Positions 21,401 to 26,628 of a stretch of DNA of 64,000 nucleotides are shown here, piece by piece. Below the pieces are notes generated by a model. That model was not told the DNA's origin. It ran no database searches and worked only from the letters and a program-made list of their open reading frames with translations. How positions within the stretch are numbered: position 1 is the stretch's first letter; every line of letters starts with the position of its first letter. Location of the stretch: contig CABUTR010000009.1 in NCBI GenBank assembly GCA_902494555.1, positions 1-64,000 of the forward strand. Direction: 5' to 3'. This DNA comes from an uncultured Collinsella sp. Its GTDB lineage: Bacteria; Actinomycetota; Coriobacteriia; Coriobacteriales; Coriobacteriaceae. The position numbers and the translations under genes are program-made.

Positions 21401-22355
21401 TCTGGTCGTTCAGGCGAAGCGGGTCGAGCTCGCATTTGCAGGCGGCGACTTCGTCTATAGTGGTGACACCCAGGCGCCCGAGGTCACGGGGGTTCCCAAG
21501 GCCTGCGAAGGTGACCTGAGGGTCAGGTATTACGGGACGGGCGGCACGCACTATTCGTCGAGTGAGGCCCCGACCGATGCCGGCACATATCGCGCCGTTG
21601 CCACGCTGCGTAGCAACGGGTATATTGGCGCCGCCTCGCGTAAGTTCAAGATTGCGTCGGCGAAGCTTAGGGTAAAGGTCGACGATGTTGAACGCTTCGA
21701 GGGAGAGGCGAATCCCGCCTTTACCTCGAGCCTAAAGAGCTCGGCCGATACCTCGGGCGTGAAGGTCGAGTACTCCTGCGTCGCCGATGAGAGTTCCCCG
21801 GCGGGCGAGTACCGGATCGAGGCGACGGTCACCGACCCGAACTTCGATGTCACGGTTGAGCCCGGTACGCTGACGGTGAAGAAGCGGGAGCCTGTCGACC
21901 CGGATCCGGTGGTTCCCGATCCGGACAAGCCGGACCCGGACCAGCCTGACCCGGACCAGCCGGACAAGCCCGAGCCTGACCAGCCTGATCCGGGCAAGCC
22001 CGAGCCCGACAAACCGGAGCCTGATCAGCCGGACAAGCCGGACCCGGATAACCCGGATAAGCCTGAGCCCGACAACCCGAGTAAGCCGGAGCCGGAAAAG
22101 CCCGGAACGCCCGATTCCGACCAGCCGGATTCAAAGGATCCGACAAAACCCGGTAGTTCGGATAACTCTGCGGTCGATAAGGCAAAGGCATCGGGTACGG
22201 AAAACTCCGGCAAGAAGGAGTCTTCCAAGTCGAGCGCTCAGCAGCTCGCCGACACGGGCGATCGTGCGCCATTGGCCGTCGCCGTCGCTGCGGGCGCCGT
22301 TGCGCTTGTCGCGCTGGGACTCGAGCTGCTGCGTCGCTGTCGCTCTGACGCGTAG
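9432..22355 (+). CDS. Giant LRR / InlB-repeat / MBG cell-surface adhesin with sorting signal
   Basis: Uninterrupted 4307-codon gene. Residues 1-36: signal peptide ending AYA. 37-135: Ser/Asp-rich linker. 138-524 and 525-911: two near-identical blocks with BspA-type (LRR_5) leucine-rich repeats (IGLHAF, IGTEAFSGC) each closed by an Ig-like piece with GDTISLEGMSV. About 915-2575: some 18 divergent InlB-like repeats recognised by F-x-G-W-Y cores, interrupted at 1185-1260 by an Ala-rich hydrophobic segment and a charged linker. About 2580-4150: three modules starting VTAxAVNGSVD, each with an Ig-like domain (YQWFR, YFCRITQ) and MBG-like domains; the second and third repeat with a 512-codon period. 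Pro-Asp-rich spacers at about 3640-3710 and 4155-4240. The end has LADTGD, a hydrophobic helix and RRCRS, a sortase signal. It is probably wall-anchored; ligand unknown. Confidence 0.93.
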   Translation: MNRITAALYRFLVVYLSVAMVVTSIPLAPSTAYADDAGVVAVESEAQEADSSSDADVDAVDNASSSGEGSSSTTSDQTNNAQDESSSSDTSTSTSSLAQDLSSSATDSDAAKSLVATAEPSSDDSEVDPLVYEDPTVYEYAKLMPNGYVYPCDASGSVTVEIDGNDPYGSSVDGKLVTNLIVDYGVDGVPGYICEYSSNLRSVRFENSSVSSIGLHAFSGCSNLADISFSGMTIGGIGTEAFSGCGSLTSLNINDVATIGSMGDAAFAWSGLRSTGLDKVVGLSSIPENAYNACSALTDTGLGGNTSITSIGVNAFKNCSRLATTGLENNTTIKTLREGCFSGTNMSGGLTLPLYSKIEELPSRAFYGSKLETVYFGCDHVVLINSTTFPKQNMTVMVPAKMVSQYASGRPKEVWESCNGSLPVPVGKMLQKIKVSRDPDKMAYRQGDTISLEGMSVTFQYPHSTMDSDYEALIKDELGEYLTATPCDGDVFDESMDGEPIQLVYDDGYTRLVAYSKGNLQQAAYEYAKLMPNYYLYPCDANGNLTVEIDENNPRENSVDGRMVTNLIVDYGVDEVDAQLCADSTNLRSARFENSSISKIGLHAFYNCPNLTDISLSGMTIGTIGKEAFYGCESLASLNISETTTIGSMGYAAFADSGLVSTGLDKVVGLTSIPDSAYEGCKALTDTGLDKNTSITSIGVCAFRFCSNLATTGLESNTTVETLGHTCFYGTDLNGGLTLPYNSKIEELPEKAFYSTNLETVFFGCNHAVLINTDTFPKRNMTVMVPAKMIPKYSKGEPKAVWERCNGCLPVPVGKVLKNVEISCDPNNMTYEPGDTISLEGMSVELDYPHSVSIWNYEALIKEELGEYLTATPCDGDVFDESMDGQPVKLVYDDGYSHFETQTKGTLQLKKPEPTSFQISYAQTIDKGERKLMDGVELPDVSGVTTIDAGTEVTLDAGALGMLNDNLTFKGWYDTKSGKYISKETVCTFTPDKDLSLEARFKLKDHAVRINDAQATDSSQDFAHLSVTAQNCYRNVGETVEVSAVTDNALFLGWYLGEGDDAYAVSDQLDFTYTVNEADAIVSEDKTDARIEITPRYCAPQASVVLSVDGVNENGQPLGQFLSTGLYGIGSRVTVVAVPSPGYVFDYATDALGNVVYSGDDGPSYTFVLEGDVQYTAHFREATDPDESLAALKAALIAAITAAAVLTTMYGLGEIVDPIAADAVIEIGMADNIEDVAAVGTKVLKEIKDIIDDHKKPKPHGDHKIEIIATAQPEVGGVVTGGGIHYEGTVATLEAVANPGYRFVCWKENGVEVSTSPLKTMTITDLTPEVVKMTAVFEKKVEVTAVAEADGIQADFSTGCTASPVKQSITRGDQAMVTASEGPDYAFVGWFEDGIEVSPERTYIFKAEVDRHLVARFRKADKTILVNTDPFDSAEVLCDGVPVVDGKVRAKDGDILTFTMRPKVRPDNPEKTYRFVEWRETDAQGITIANKQEVCEYRVNGNARIEAVMDGRDAHTVRAEADPLEGGTVTLKRGETAGMVLEVPEGERVTAEATPSEGYIFDGWYLSNGGSDATATLVSSERSYTFEPITDCVIQAKFTRACKVDVVVEPASAMAGKYMVHGEGYCMKGEPATLSIELTAEASKQFTFKGWYDAKTDLLLGTDPSYLEFYPEDVECTVRAVFEENTYTVTAKAKKTFVERGTVEIEGHPGASSVTCGYGDTVMLKAKANDGYRFDHWEDGSGKEYDSAELVVKVTKSDTYTAIFTDSKPEVMVTADSWLGGTVTCNGTVVKPATDKFKLGETLHLTAKARPGYLFWGWYVNGRLKSLKHETTLVAKARGKTGHCVITAAFVPIDTVCVPLADPAEGGTVKASRILADRGAEVALKATPNPGYVFTGWYTADGSFESADAEFTCHQERSHVHVARFMAKSYEVDATMVVDSGTGSLVESRVAGWVEGTGTVEAGHAATLTAHALSGYAFEYWADASGAVISHDSTYHVVPSSDTTLQAVFSAKQYTLDVSCEQSMGSVEGAGTYADGQVATVHAVAAKDTAFVGWFRNGTCVSSKKTYRFTVREDTSLYALFASGSYVVHTVASPAEGGAVSGFGGYEVGDRATLRATANTGYSFAGWKDDKGETVSESADYTVKVTCDATYTATFTPKSYQVVLSASDNSVSTLSGEGSYQFGDTVELNATPMGTKRFAGWSVLDAEGNKSLLSCDAHCWVKLDKDMVEGLEGDTLELQAVFADPYEVAVTGEVVVKDKASNRGCRVTGSGSFAVGDQVELSAVAGMGYRFVGWSTDKEGTSIVETATTLDVTATQDITYYAQFESDGQVTITVTGSSIFRGTALLVDGIPAGSRSYDRGDMFMAIAIPWKKYHFSHWVDDAGVTVSYSAFYIGTAKENRQLTAVFYETGCDVQVATYPKDAGFSMVALGTGGSYHSAAIMFTVPHKGWKFKYWVDENGMPVGATPVINRVVFGNRTFTAVYERATMSVTAVDSRQGGHVEGSSAHESLGYAVTNEVENGESTTLTAVPDAGYVFDGWYVRNDDGSLGDEPLSTDASWTFVPEDNMTVEARFAEAPKYQVTARAVNGSVDPESALVATDGKVTLSATPDEGCYLTRVTVAEGAGDDGSAGNAYDLDISDYKGGAYEVTLSGVSAPQQVTFEFAKAAAPEVLAQPQDASAYEGDPVEFLIAAEAGRNVRVHAAVSSGSAADVKLSYQWYRVSDDGGKAVALKSETGETLSIAQLDSDGEGEYFCRITQNYLGTVTKTDTEHAKASIVPREALVFNGRVLPAATAHDEYRAEIAGATGGKAPYAYNLDDVEVPEGMQLTLADDGSGALVLSGVPAATGVRRFKIRCTDDLGNKCDAHFALLVKAKEASFAFEGQTFTYNATAQAPELSGVPEGCEDDVKLTYVGTGDTHYSSDQAPVDAGTYRVVATLDAKGYVGNASCDFTIEKAPVDISIETSDVTYDGARHGAAVAVAGLDTSAYSVAYRGIDGTSYGPTALEPCDSGNYRVTVTVTDPNYQGKQSAEFSIAKASQVITGTTSYSGVYGGDPIVFNNVAQTPVTFVLVDSDDDVSPVSIKGRCATVKAAGAARVVAHAKASRNYLAAEDVELTVSVAPAQLLVEVDDAERFEGQENPEFTSSLVSRCDTSDVKVTYFCSANKKSPAGEYQIDAAVADPNFDVAVDPGTLTVKKKPEHYKVTAKAVNGSVDNALVSVVEGGDAILSATPNEGCYLERVTVAQAGSDATVDLDISDYKGGAYEVTLSDVTASQEVTFEFAKADAPRVVAQPQDVSVHEGDAVALSVAAEAGKNVADHAASSTGCAAKIELSYQWFRIVNGKAVALDGETGETLSLADLDDEQTGEYFCRITQRYLGTEKQTDSDCASVSVVAWDTLVFNGDLLPAASAHSAYLATIAGAAGGKAPYEYAWDETKLPDGLKLSRTSGGLTLSGVPSKTGVSAFDITCTDARGEAMTARFALVVQAKHVKLTFTDGDFTFNGASQAPEVSGAPKVCKGDLKIWYFGTGSTQYSSTEAPTDAGTYRAVATLRSRGYIGAAACQFEIAPAKLKVKVDDAERFEGEANPAFTSSLESAVDTSGVKVEYSCDADESSPVGEYQIGATVTDQNFDVEVVPGTLTVKKKQEPVDPDPVVPDPGNPDPDNPEPDNPDPDNPDNPDPDNPDPDNPDPDPKPDPDNPDPDKPDPDNPDKPERFEVTAKAVNGSVDNASVTVDAGGDVTLSAMPDEGCFLERVTVTEAGSDKAIDLDISDYEGGAYEVTVSDVTASHEITFEFAKADAPKVIAQPQDASAHEGDAVVLSVAAEAGKSVADHAASSTGCAADVGLSYQWFHMVGGEAVTLEGETGETLLIEGLDDDCAGEYFCRVTQRYLGTEMQADSDRAVVSVVPRDALVFNGGLLPVARAHSTYRATISGAAGGEAPYEYTWDDAKLPDGFKLTRTAGGLTLSGVPSKAGVSTFDITCKDAQDKTVTAHFVLVVQAKRVELAFAGGDFVYSGDTQAPEVTGVPKACEGDLRVRYYGTGGTHYSSSEAPTDAGTYRAVATLRSNGYIGAASRKFKIASAKLRVKVDDVERFEGEANPAFTSSLKSSADTSGVKVEYSCVADESSPAGEYRIEATVTDPNFDVTVEPGTLTVKKREPVDPDPVVPDPDKPDPDQPDPDQPDKPEPDQPDPGKPEPDKPEPDQPDKPDPDNPDKPEPDNPSKPEPEKPGTPDSDQPDSKDPTKPGSSDNSAVDKAKASGTENSGKKESSKSSAQQLADTGDRAPLAVAVAAGAVALVALGLELLRRCRSDA
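9843..12164 (+). repeat. Tandem 1161 bp duplication of the LRR block inside the giant gene
   Basis: The segment beginning TACGAGTATGCCAAGCT at 9843 recurs at 11004, a period of 1161 bp (387 codons). The copies keep the same order of motifs to the Ig-like end but differ at many codons, so the duplication is not very recent. Confidence 0.85.
19031..21892 (+). repeat. Tandem Ig/MBG modules of 1536 bp period in the giant gene
   Basis: GGTGACGGC followed by AVNGSVDN-encoding sequence at 19031 recurs at 20567, a 1536 bp period. A related, longer first module starts at 17168, 1863 bp earlier, and contains extra MBG-like sequence. The two later copies are closely similar at nucleotide level. Confidence 0.8.
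20356..20553 (+). repeat. Pro-Asp-Asn rich low-complexity spacer 1
   Basis: About 65 codons of PDPDNP-type repeats (CCGGACCCGGAYAA-like units) within the giant gene. Typical wall-spanning or domain-spacing segment. The repeat number may vary between strains or assemblies. Confidence 0.8.
21892..22140 (+). repeat. Pro-Asp-Lys rich low-complexity spacer 2
   Basis: About 80 codons of PDPDQP and KPEPD-type repeats immediately before the Ser/Lys-rich stretch and the LADTG sorting signal, where a wall-spanning region is expected. Confidence 0.8.
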
Positions 22356-22420
22356 CGGCTCTAAAGGGGCAACCAGATTGATACTTTGCACCATCTGGCC
22401 TGCTCAAGCGTTTATACTTG

Positions 22421-22453
22421 CGGGACGGGTATTTTGCCCGTCCCGTTTTGTTT
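22421..22453 (+). terminator. Terminator between the giant gene and brnQ
   Basis: CGGGACGGG (22421-22429) pairs with CCCGTCCCG (22437-22445), loop TATTTTG, followed by TTTTGTTT. Confidence 0.85.
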
Positions 22454-22472
22454 CGACCCGAAAGGTGTGCCT

Positions 22473-23831
22473 ATGCCCTCATCTGCACCGCGCGGTCTGC
22501 GCTCCGACCATGTCGTTACCGTCGGCATCGCCCTGTTTTCGATGCTCTTTGGCGCCGGCAACCTCATCATTCCGCCGTTGCTGGCGCTCCAGGCCGGCAC
22601 GGCCACACCGCTTGCCATGGTTGGCTTTTTGATTGCCGCCATCGGCCTGCCCGTCATGGGCTTTATCGCCGTGGCGCTCGCCGGCACGGCGCGTGAGCTT
22701 GCCAGCCGCGTGCATCCCAAGTTTGGCGAGTTCTTTGTCGCGGCAGTGTATCTGGCCATCGGCCCGTGCCTTGCCATTCCGCGTACGAGCTCCACGGCGT
22801 TTGAGATGCTGGTACCGTTGCTGCCCGAGGGCATCTCGCTTGGCACGGCTCGCCTGGTGTTTGCCGTTGGCTTCTTTATCGTCGCGTTTGCACTCACGCT
22901 GCGCCCGGGCGTTATCACACGCGTGCTCGGCCGCATTACGGGCCCTGCGCTCATTGCGCTCATCGTGCTGGTCGTGGGTGCCGCCGTGGTCTCGCCGTTG
23001 GGTCCCGCTGCCGCGCCGCAGGCTCCCTATGATGCCGGAGCTGCGGTCCAGGGCTTTCTGACCGGCTACCAGACCATGGACCTGCTTGCGTCGCTTGCTT
23101 TTGGCATCATCATCGCCGAGACCATCCACGAGCTGGGCGTTACCGACGATAAGCGCGTGGCCTTCGAGATCTCGCGCTCCGGTGTGATCGCCGGTGTGCT
23201 CATGGCCGTCATCTACTGCGGCCTGGCGCTTGCCGGTATGCAGCTCGGCACCGTGATGCCCGATGCCACCAACGGCGCTGCCATCCTCGCCCGTTCGGCC
23301 TCCATGCACTTTGGTCTTGCCGGCACGGTCGTGGTCTTTGCGATCTTTTTCCTCGCCTGCATGAACGTGTGCATCGGCCTCATCAGCTGCTGCTCGCGTT
23401 ACTTCTGCGAGACGTATGCGGTCGAAGGGGGAGCGGAGGCGTCCGAGGAGGCCATGCGCCGTCCCTTTGCGGTTCTCGCCTTTGTGTTCGCGGCGTTTTC
23501 GTGCGTGCTTTCCAACGTGGGTCTCGACATGATCCTTATGTTCTCGGTGCCCATGCTCAACGCTTTGTACCCCGTTGCCATTGTGCTGGTGCTTATGGGC
23601 CTGGTGCACGGCTTTTGCGACGCTCATCCGCAGGTGTGGGTCTGGGTCGGTGGTGTCGTTGCTGTGCAGAGTGTGATCACCTCGGTCCGCGATGCGTTCT
23701 TTGCGGGCACGTGGCTGCCGTTTGATGCGCTACCCCTGGCAGACATCGGTGCCGCGTGGGCGCCGGTCGCCGTAGTTGCCTTTGTGATCGGTCTGCTCCA
23801 CAGCAAGTTTGTCGCACATTCGAGGAGCTAG
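22473..23831 (+). CDS. brnQ: Branched-chain amino acid transport system II carrier protein (LIV-II)
   Basis: Product of 452 aa with about 12 hydrophobic segments. The N-terminus has the hallmark ALFSMLFGAGNLIIPPLLALQAG, and the central region GYQTMDLLASLAFGIIIAETI matches BrnQ/LIV-II cation-coupled leucine/isoleucine/valine carriers. ATG 22473 follows AAAGGTG (22461-22467); the reading frame open from 22386 runs through the terminator and is not used. Monocistronic between a terminator and tRNA genes. Exact substrate preference is not visible. Confidence 0.92.
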   Translation: MPSSAPRGLRSDHVVTVGIALFSMLFGAGNLIIPPLLALQAGTATPLAMVGFLIAAIGLPVMGFIAVALAGTARELASRVHPKFGEFFVAAVYLAIGPCLAIPRTSSTAFEMLVPLLPEGISLGTARLVFAVGFFIVAFALTLRPGVITRVLGRITGPALIALIVLVVGAAVVSPLGPAAAPQAPYDAGAAVQGFLTGYQTMDLLASLAFGIIIAETIHELGVTDDKRVAFEISRSGVIAGVLMAVIYCGLALAGMQLGTVMPDATNGAAILARSASMHFGLAGTVVVFAIFFLACMNVCIGLISCCSRYFCETYAVEGGAEASEEAMRRPFAVLAFVFAAFSCVLSNVGLDMILMFSVPMLNALYPVAIVLVLMGLVHGFCDAHPQVWVWVGGVVAVQSVITSVRDAFFAGTWLPFDALPLADIGAAWAPVAVVAFVIGLLHSKFVAHSRS

Positions 23832-23922
23832 GGTTTCTGCGCTTGCACAGGCGGTGAGTCTCCCCTATAATTTCCTTCGCTTTGGGACACGCAAGGTTTA
23901 GACCTTAGCTGCTCAACACCTT

Positions 23923-23999
23923 CGGGACGTGGCGCAGTTTGGTAGCGCGCCTGCTTTGGGAGCAGGATGTCGCAGGTTCAAATCCTGTCGTCCCGACCA
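23923..23999 (+). tRNA. tRNA-Pro (anticodon TGG)
   Basis: 77 nt cloverleaf with acceptor CGGGACG/CGTCCCG, anticodon stem CTGCT/AGCAG with loop TTTGGGA holding TGG, T-arm GCAGGTTCAAATCCTGT, and encoded CCA. Confidence 0.97.
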
Positions 24000-24005
24000 T
24001 ATCTT

Positions 24006-24079
24006 GCGGGCGTAGTTCAATGGTAGAACCCCAGCCTTCCAAGCTGATGACGCGGGTTCGATTCCCGTCGCCCGCTCCA
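24006..24079 (+). tRNA. tRNA-Gly (anticodon TCC)
   Basis: 74 nt with acceptor GCGGGCG/CGCCCGC, anticodon loop CTTCCAA holding TCC, T-arm GCGGGTTCGATTCCCGT and encoded CCA. Only 6 nt separate it from tRNA-Pro, so they are one transcript. Its 3' end is repeated downstream. Confidence 0.97.
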
Positions 24080-24093
24080 TAAGAATTGTTTTA

Positions 24094-24128
24094 ACGGCTT
24101 TGGCTTCATTTGGTGCCAGAGCCGTTTT
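24094..24128 (+). terminator. Terminator of the tRNA-Pro/tRNA-Gly transcript
   Basis: ACGGCT (24094-24099) pairs with AGCCGT (24120-24125), with an inner TGGC/GCCA extension, followed by TTTTC. Confidence 0.65.
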
Positions 24129-24140
24129 CATAAGAGTGCC

Positions 24141-24275
24141 GGGCGACGGGAATCGAACCCGGCAGGGTGCGAAGCTGAGAAAATGCGTGAGCATTTTCCA
24201 GCGCAGCACGCAAGGGCCAATGGCCCGCAGCGAAACAAGGGTTTGCGAAGCAAACCCTTGGATTTCCCGTCGCCC
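24141..24275. repeat. Branched palindromic element built from tRNA-Gly 3' sequence
   Basis: Outer arms GGGCGACGGGAATC (24141-24154) and GATTTCCCGTCGCCC (24261-24275) enclose three internal hairpins: 24167-24209 (core GAAAATGC-GTGA-GCATTTTC), GGGCC-AAT-GGCCC (24214-24226) and AAGGGTTTGC-GAA-GCAAACCCTT (24237-24259). The left arm is the exact reverse complement of tRNA-Gly 24053-24073 over 21 nt. The right arm starts a 23 nt direct copy of the tRNA 3' end (24264-24286 equals 24062-24084). Confidence 0.8.
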
Positions 24276-24292
24276 GCTCCATAAGATAGACG

Positions 24293-24328
24293 AATGGCTC
24301 TAGTTCCTTTTGGGACCAGAGCCATTTT
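24293..24328 (+). terminator. Second terminator-like hairpin after the duplicated tRNA-Gly end
   Basis: AATGGCTCT (24293-24301) pairs with AGAGCCATT (24318-24326), inner GTTCC/GGGAC, then TTTC. It is a diverged copy of the hairpin at 24094-24128; both are followed by a TTTTCATA...TGCCGGG block. Confidence 0.65.
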
Positions 24329-24361
24329 CATATACATGCCGGGACCCCACATCTCCTCCTA

Positions 24362-24428
24362 AGTTGCGGTGAAATACGGACTGTCTTTTGGCTTTTATGG
24401 CCCATGTAGTCCGTATTTCACCGCAACT
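24362..24428. repeat. Palindrome family A, copy 1
   Basis: Perfect 21 bp arms starting AGTTGCGGTGAAATACGG (24362-24382) and ending at 24428 (right arm 24408-24428), 25 nt loop. No T-run. It lies 5' of the AbiEi/DUF559-like gene; copy 2 lies just 3' of it. Confidence 0.9.
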
Positions 24429-24613
24429 ATTTGTAAGGTTGGATTTTGATGCCGTTGGGAGGGTCGTAGTGACCGTCTACCGAGAGTGGAAATATTTTTT
24501 GAAGCGCTGACCTGCGACGTCAAGCTTTTGGTCAGCTTTTGGCAAGGCCTGCGGACGGAAGCATGCGATAGCGTAATGGTATTCTCTCCGCCGTGATGGT
24601 TATGGGGTTGGCC

Positions 24614-25615
24614 ATGCTCGATAAAGGCAAACATTTTCCGCAGTCATATGCAAGGATGCTATTCTCGGCCCTTGGAAATCATCAAGATGGACAGCTGCTT
24701 ATAACAATTGATCCTTGGGATGAACGCCGTGCACGCGAGCTTATGCAGAAAGAGCTCATGCTCCGTCTTTACAACCATGTGTATGCTGATCCGGTCTATT
24801 GGAATAATCTTGGGGTTGAAGATCGCATTTTTCAGCTGGCATCCGCTATTGCGTTCGTTGAACCGGATGCTGTGTTTTGCGGATCGACGGCAGCGCTGCT
24901 CTACGGCATCGGCTCGGCGTATGCGCTTCTGGATAAAGTGCAAGTGCTGCTGCCACGTTCTACAAGGCGTGATACGTATGAGTTCGTTGAATACAAGCGC
25001 TGGCGCCCGGGCGTGGTATGGCGGCTCGGCCCGTTTACGCTGACGGATCCGTATCGGACGGTGGTCGATATCGCCCGAACGAGCGCCTTTCGCTATGCAC
25101 TGGGCTATGTCGATGGCTTGGCCCGTGAGTACGATGTCGAACGCGAAGAGCTGCGAGCATATGCGCAGGCAAATTGCCGAGGGTTGCATGGCATCGCGCG
25201 TGCTTTTGACGTTTTTGAGCATATGGACGGCAGGTCAGACAATGGTGGCGAGTCCGAGGCGAGAGCAGCGATGATTCTCGCTGGGGTTGTCGCGCCTGAG
25301 CTTCAAGTTGAGATACCGCGACCGGGAAACGCTGGCTATTATCTAGCAGATTATGGCTGGCAGATGCCAGACGGCTCATGGACGCTGGCAGAGCTGCATG
25401 GGCTAGGTAAGTTTGAAGACGAAACTCAAAATGATCCAGAGCAAGCGGCGGCAAAAACCTATCGAGCGGCCCTCATGCGCGACGCGAACCTTCGCGCCAT
25501 GGGCCACAACGTCATTCATTTCAAACTCTCGGACACCTACGACGTGGAATCGTTCGGTGCCATGATGCGCGGTTACGGCATTCCGACAACAAAACCCTAC
25601 GCCGACTCCCGATAG
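24614..25615 (+). CDS. AbiEi-antitoxin-like / DUF559 nuclease-fold protein, solitary
   Basis: Product of about 333 aa. The N-terminal third looks like the AbiEi-type regulator layout found in many Actinobacteria: a helical start, then FCGSTAALLYGI, an LPRSTRRDTYEFVEY strand pair and the DPYRTVVDIARTSAFR motif. The C-terminal third (GESEARAAMILAGVVAPELQ, ELHGLGKFED, IHFKLSDTYDV) resembles a PD-(D/E)XK/DUF559-like fold, with Glu in GESEAR and ELHG as possible acidic residues. No AbiEii-like partner is adjacent. ATG 24614 has GGGG six nt upstream; ATG 24596 or GTG 24593 are alternatives. It sits as a cassette between two family A palindromes, which may be a sign of mobility. Function is inferred from family resemblance only. 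Confidence 0.7.
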   Translation: MLDKGKHFPQSYARMLFSALGNHQDGQLLITIDPWDERRARELMQKELMLRLYNHVYADPVYWNNLGVEDRIFQLASAIAFVEPDAVFCGSTAALLYGIGSAYALLDKVQVLLPRSTRRDTYEFVEYKRWRPGVVWRLGPFTLTDPYRTVVDIARTSAFRYALGYVDGLAREYDVEREELRAYAQANCRGLHGIARAFDVFEHMDGRSDNGGESEARAAMILAGVVAPELQVEIPRPGNAGYYLADYGWQMPDGSWTLAELHGLGKFEDETQNDPEQAAAKTYRAALMRDANLRAMGHNVIHFKLSDTYDVESFGAMMRGYGIPTTKPYADSR

Positions 25616-25643
25616 CGAAATCGTTCGCAGCCAACCTTCAATT

Positions 25644-25710
25644 AGTTGCGGTGAAATACGGACTGTTGAGGCCTTTAAAGGCATGAAACGGTCCGTATTT
25701 CACCGCAACT
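25644..25710. repeat. Palindrome family A, copy 2
   Basis: Perfect 20 bp arms, left AGTTGCGGTGAAATACGGAC at 25644-25663 and right at 25691-25710. The loop contains the small palindrome GCCTTTAAAGGC. Confidence 0.9.
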
Positions 25711-25756
25711 TAGGAGGGGATGGGGCTGAGGGGCGGGCGATGCCGTTGCCTGTCGG

Positions 25757-26212
25757 TTAGTGGCGGGATTGGTGGCGGAGTTTGTCGATGGTGGCGTCGG
25801 TGCTTCGGCTGCGGGCTTCGGCGGCGGTTTGGCGTTTACGGCGGTAATCGATCATGCCTTGGATGATGGGCTTGCCAAAGCTCACGACATCATCGTTGTA
25901 GATGGCGGTTCGGGCTGCGAGGAGGCAGTCGGAAAAGTCCATATGGGTCTTGCCAAAGAGTTTGACGGCAAGGGCGACAACGGTGGGCTCGTCGACCATG
26001 ACGTCATCGAGCAGCCTTTTCATGGCCGCAGAAATCTCAACGCGGGGAACCTTATAGACGTCGCGCAGCGTGACCACGACGCGCGTGATGATTTCGGGGT
26101 AGACACGAGCAGTGCGCGTGGCGATGACCTTGGAGGCGCGCGGTGACAGAACTTCGTCGTCGTCAAGCAGGTAGCGTAGGATGACGGTCTCGTCGATGAT
26201 GGTGCTACTCAT
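25757..26212 (-). CDS. PIN-domain toxin of a type II toxin-antitoxin pair
   Basis: Product of 151 aa. PIN-domain RNases use clustered acidic residues. The N-terminal motif is IIDETVILRYLLDDDE (usually I-D-T-N-V), and the later conserved blocks are MDFSDCLLAART and DDVVSFGKPI. Here the first motif has E-T in place of T-N, which may or may not affect activity. The start overlaps the antitoxin stop by 8 nt, the usual coupled arrangement. The C-terminal 20 residues are basic and extend past the fold. Confidence 0.8.
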   Translation of the reverse strand: MSSTIIDETVILRYLLDDDEVLSPRASKVIATRTARVYPEIITRVVVTLRDVYKVPRVEISAAMKRLLDDVMVDEPTVVALAVKLFGKTHMDFSDCLLAARTAIYNDDVVSFGKPIIQGMIDYRRKRQTAAEARSRSTDATIDKLRHQSRH

Positions 26213-26528
26213 GGATATCTACTTCCTCGGGACCCAAAATCGAATCGTCGCTTTCTGTAGCAAGGTACTCAATCCAGGCATTGCGCTCCTCGGAGCGGCG
26301 ATTGGGGTCCCCATATGCTTTGAGCGATCCATAGGCGGCGGTGCCGTCCTTTGAGCGCACGGCGACCGGCTGAAAGGGAAGCTTGCGCATCAAAATGCTC
26401 TGCGCGACAAATAGACGTACGGCCTCGGCGAGCGATGTGCCCATGGCGTCGTAGAGGCGCTCGGCATGCTGCTTGTCTTCCTCGCGAATGCGCACCTGCA
26501 GGATGGCTCGTTTTTGAGTCGATGACAT
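26205..26528 (-). CDS. RelB/DinJ-family antitoxin
   Basis: Product of 107 aa. The N-terminal half reads as a ribbon-helix-helix RelB/DinJ domain: RAILQVRIREEDKQHAERL then MGTSLAEAVRLFVAQSI and RKLPFQP. The acidic C-terminal tail would wrap the PIN toxin. ATG (complement of 26526-26528) follows GGGAGG at 6 nt; an adjacent GTG is possible. RelB-PIN pairing is less usual than RelB-RelE but known. Such antitoxins usually autoregulate; no clear palindrome was found directly upstream. It is divergent from the formate hydrogenlyase operon. Confidence 0.82.
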   Translation of the reverse strand: MSSTQKRAILQVRIREEDKQHAERLYDAMGTSLAEAVRLFVAQSILMRKLPFQPVAVRSKDGTAAYGSLKAYGDPNRRSEERNAWIEYLATESDDSILGPEEVDIHE

Positions 26529-26628
26529 CACTGGCCTCCCTTAATGAGCGTGCAATATGAATAGTCAAATACAGCATCGGCTAATAAATAGCCGATTTTA
26601 TAACCACTACTTTATTGCACTAGAGTAA

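Noticed and set aside
14760..21551. 2263-codon open frame on the minus strand inside the giant surface gene
   Set aside because: It is a shadow of strong third-position GC bias in the plus-strand gene. Its composition is Arg/His/Gly-rich with no domain pattern and no ribosome binding site.
24141..24286. A second, functional tRNA-Gly gene
   Set aside because: Only the 3' end is repeated; D-arm and anticodon arm are missing.
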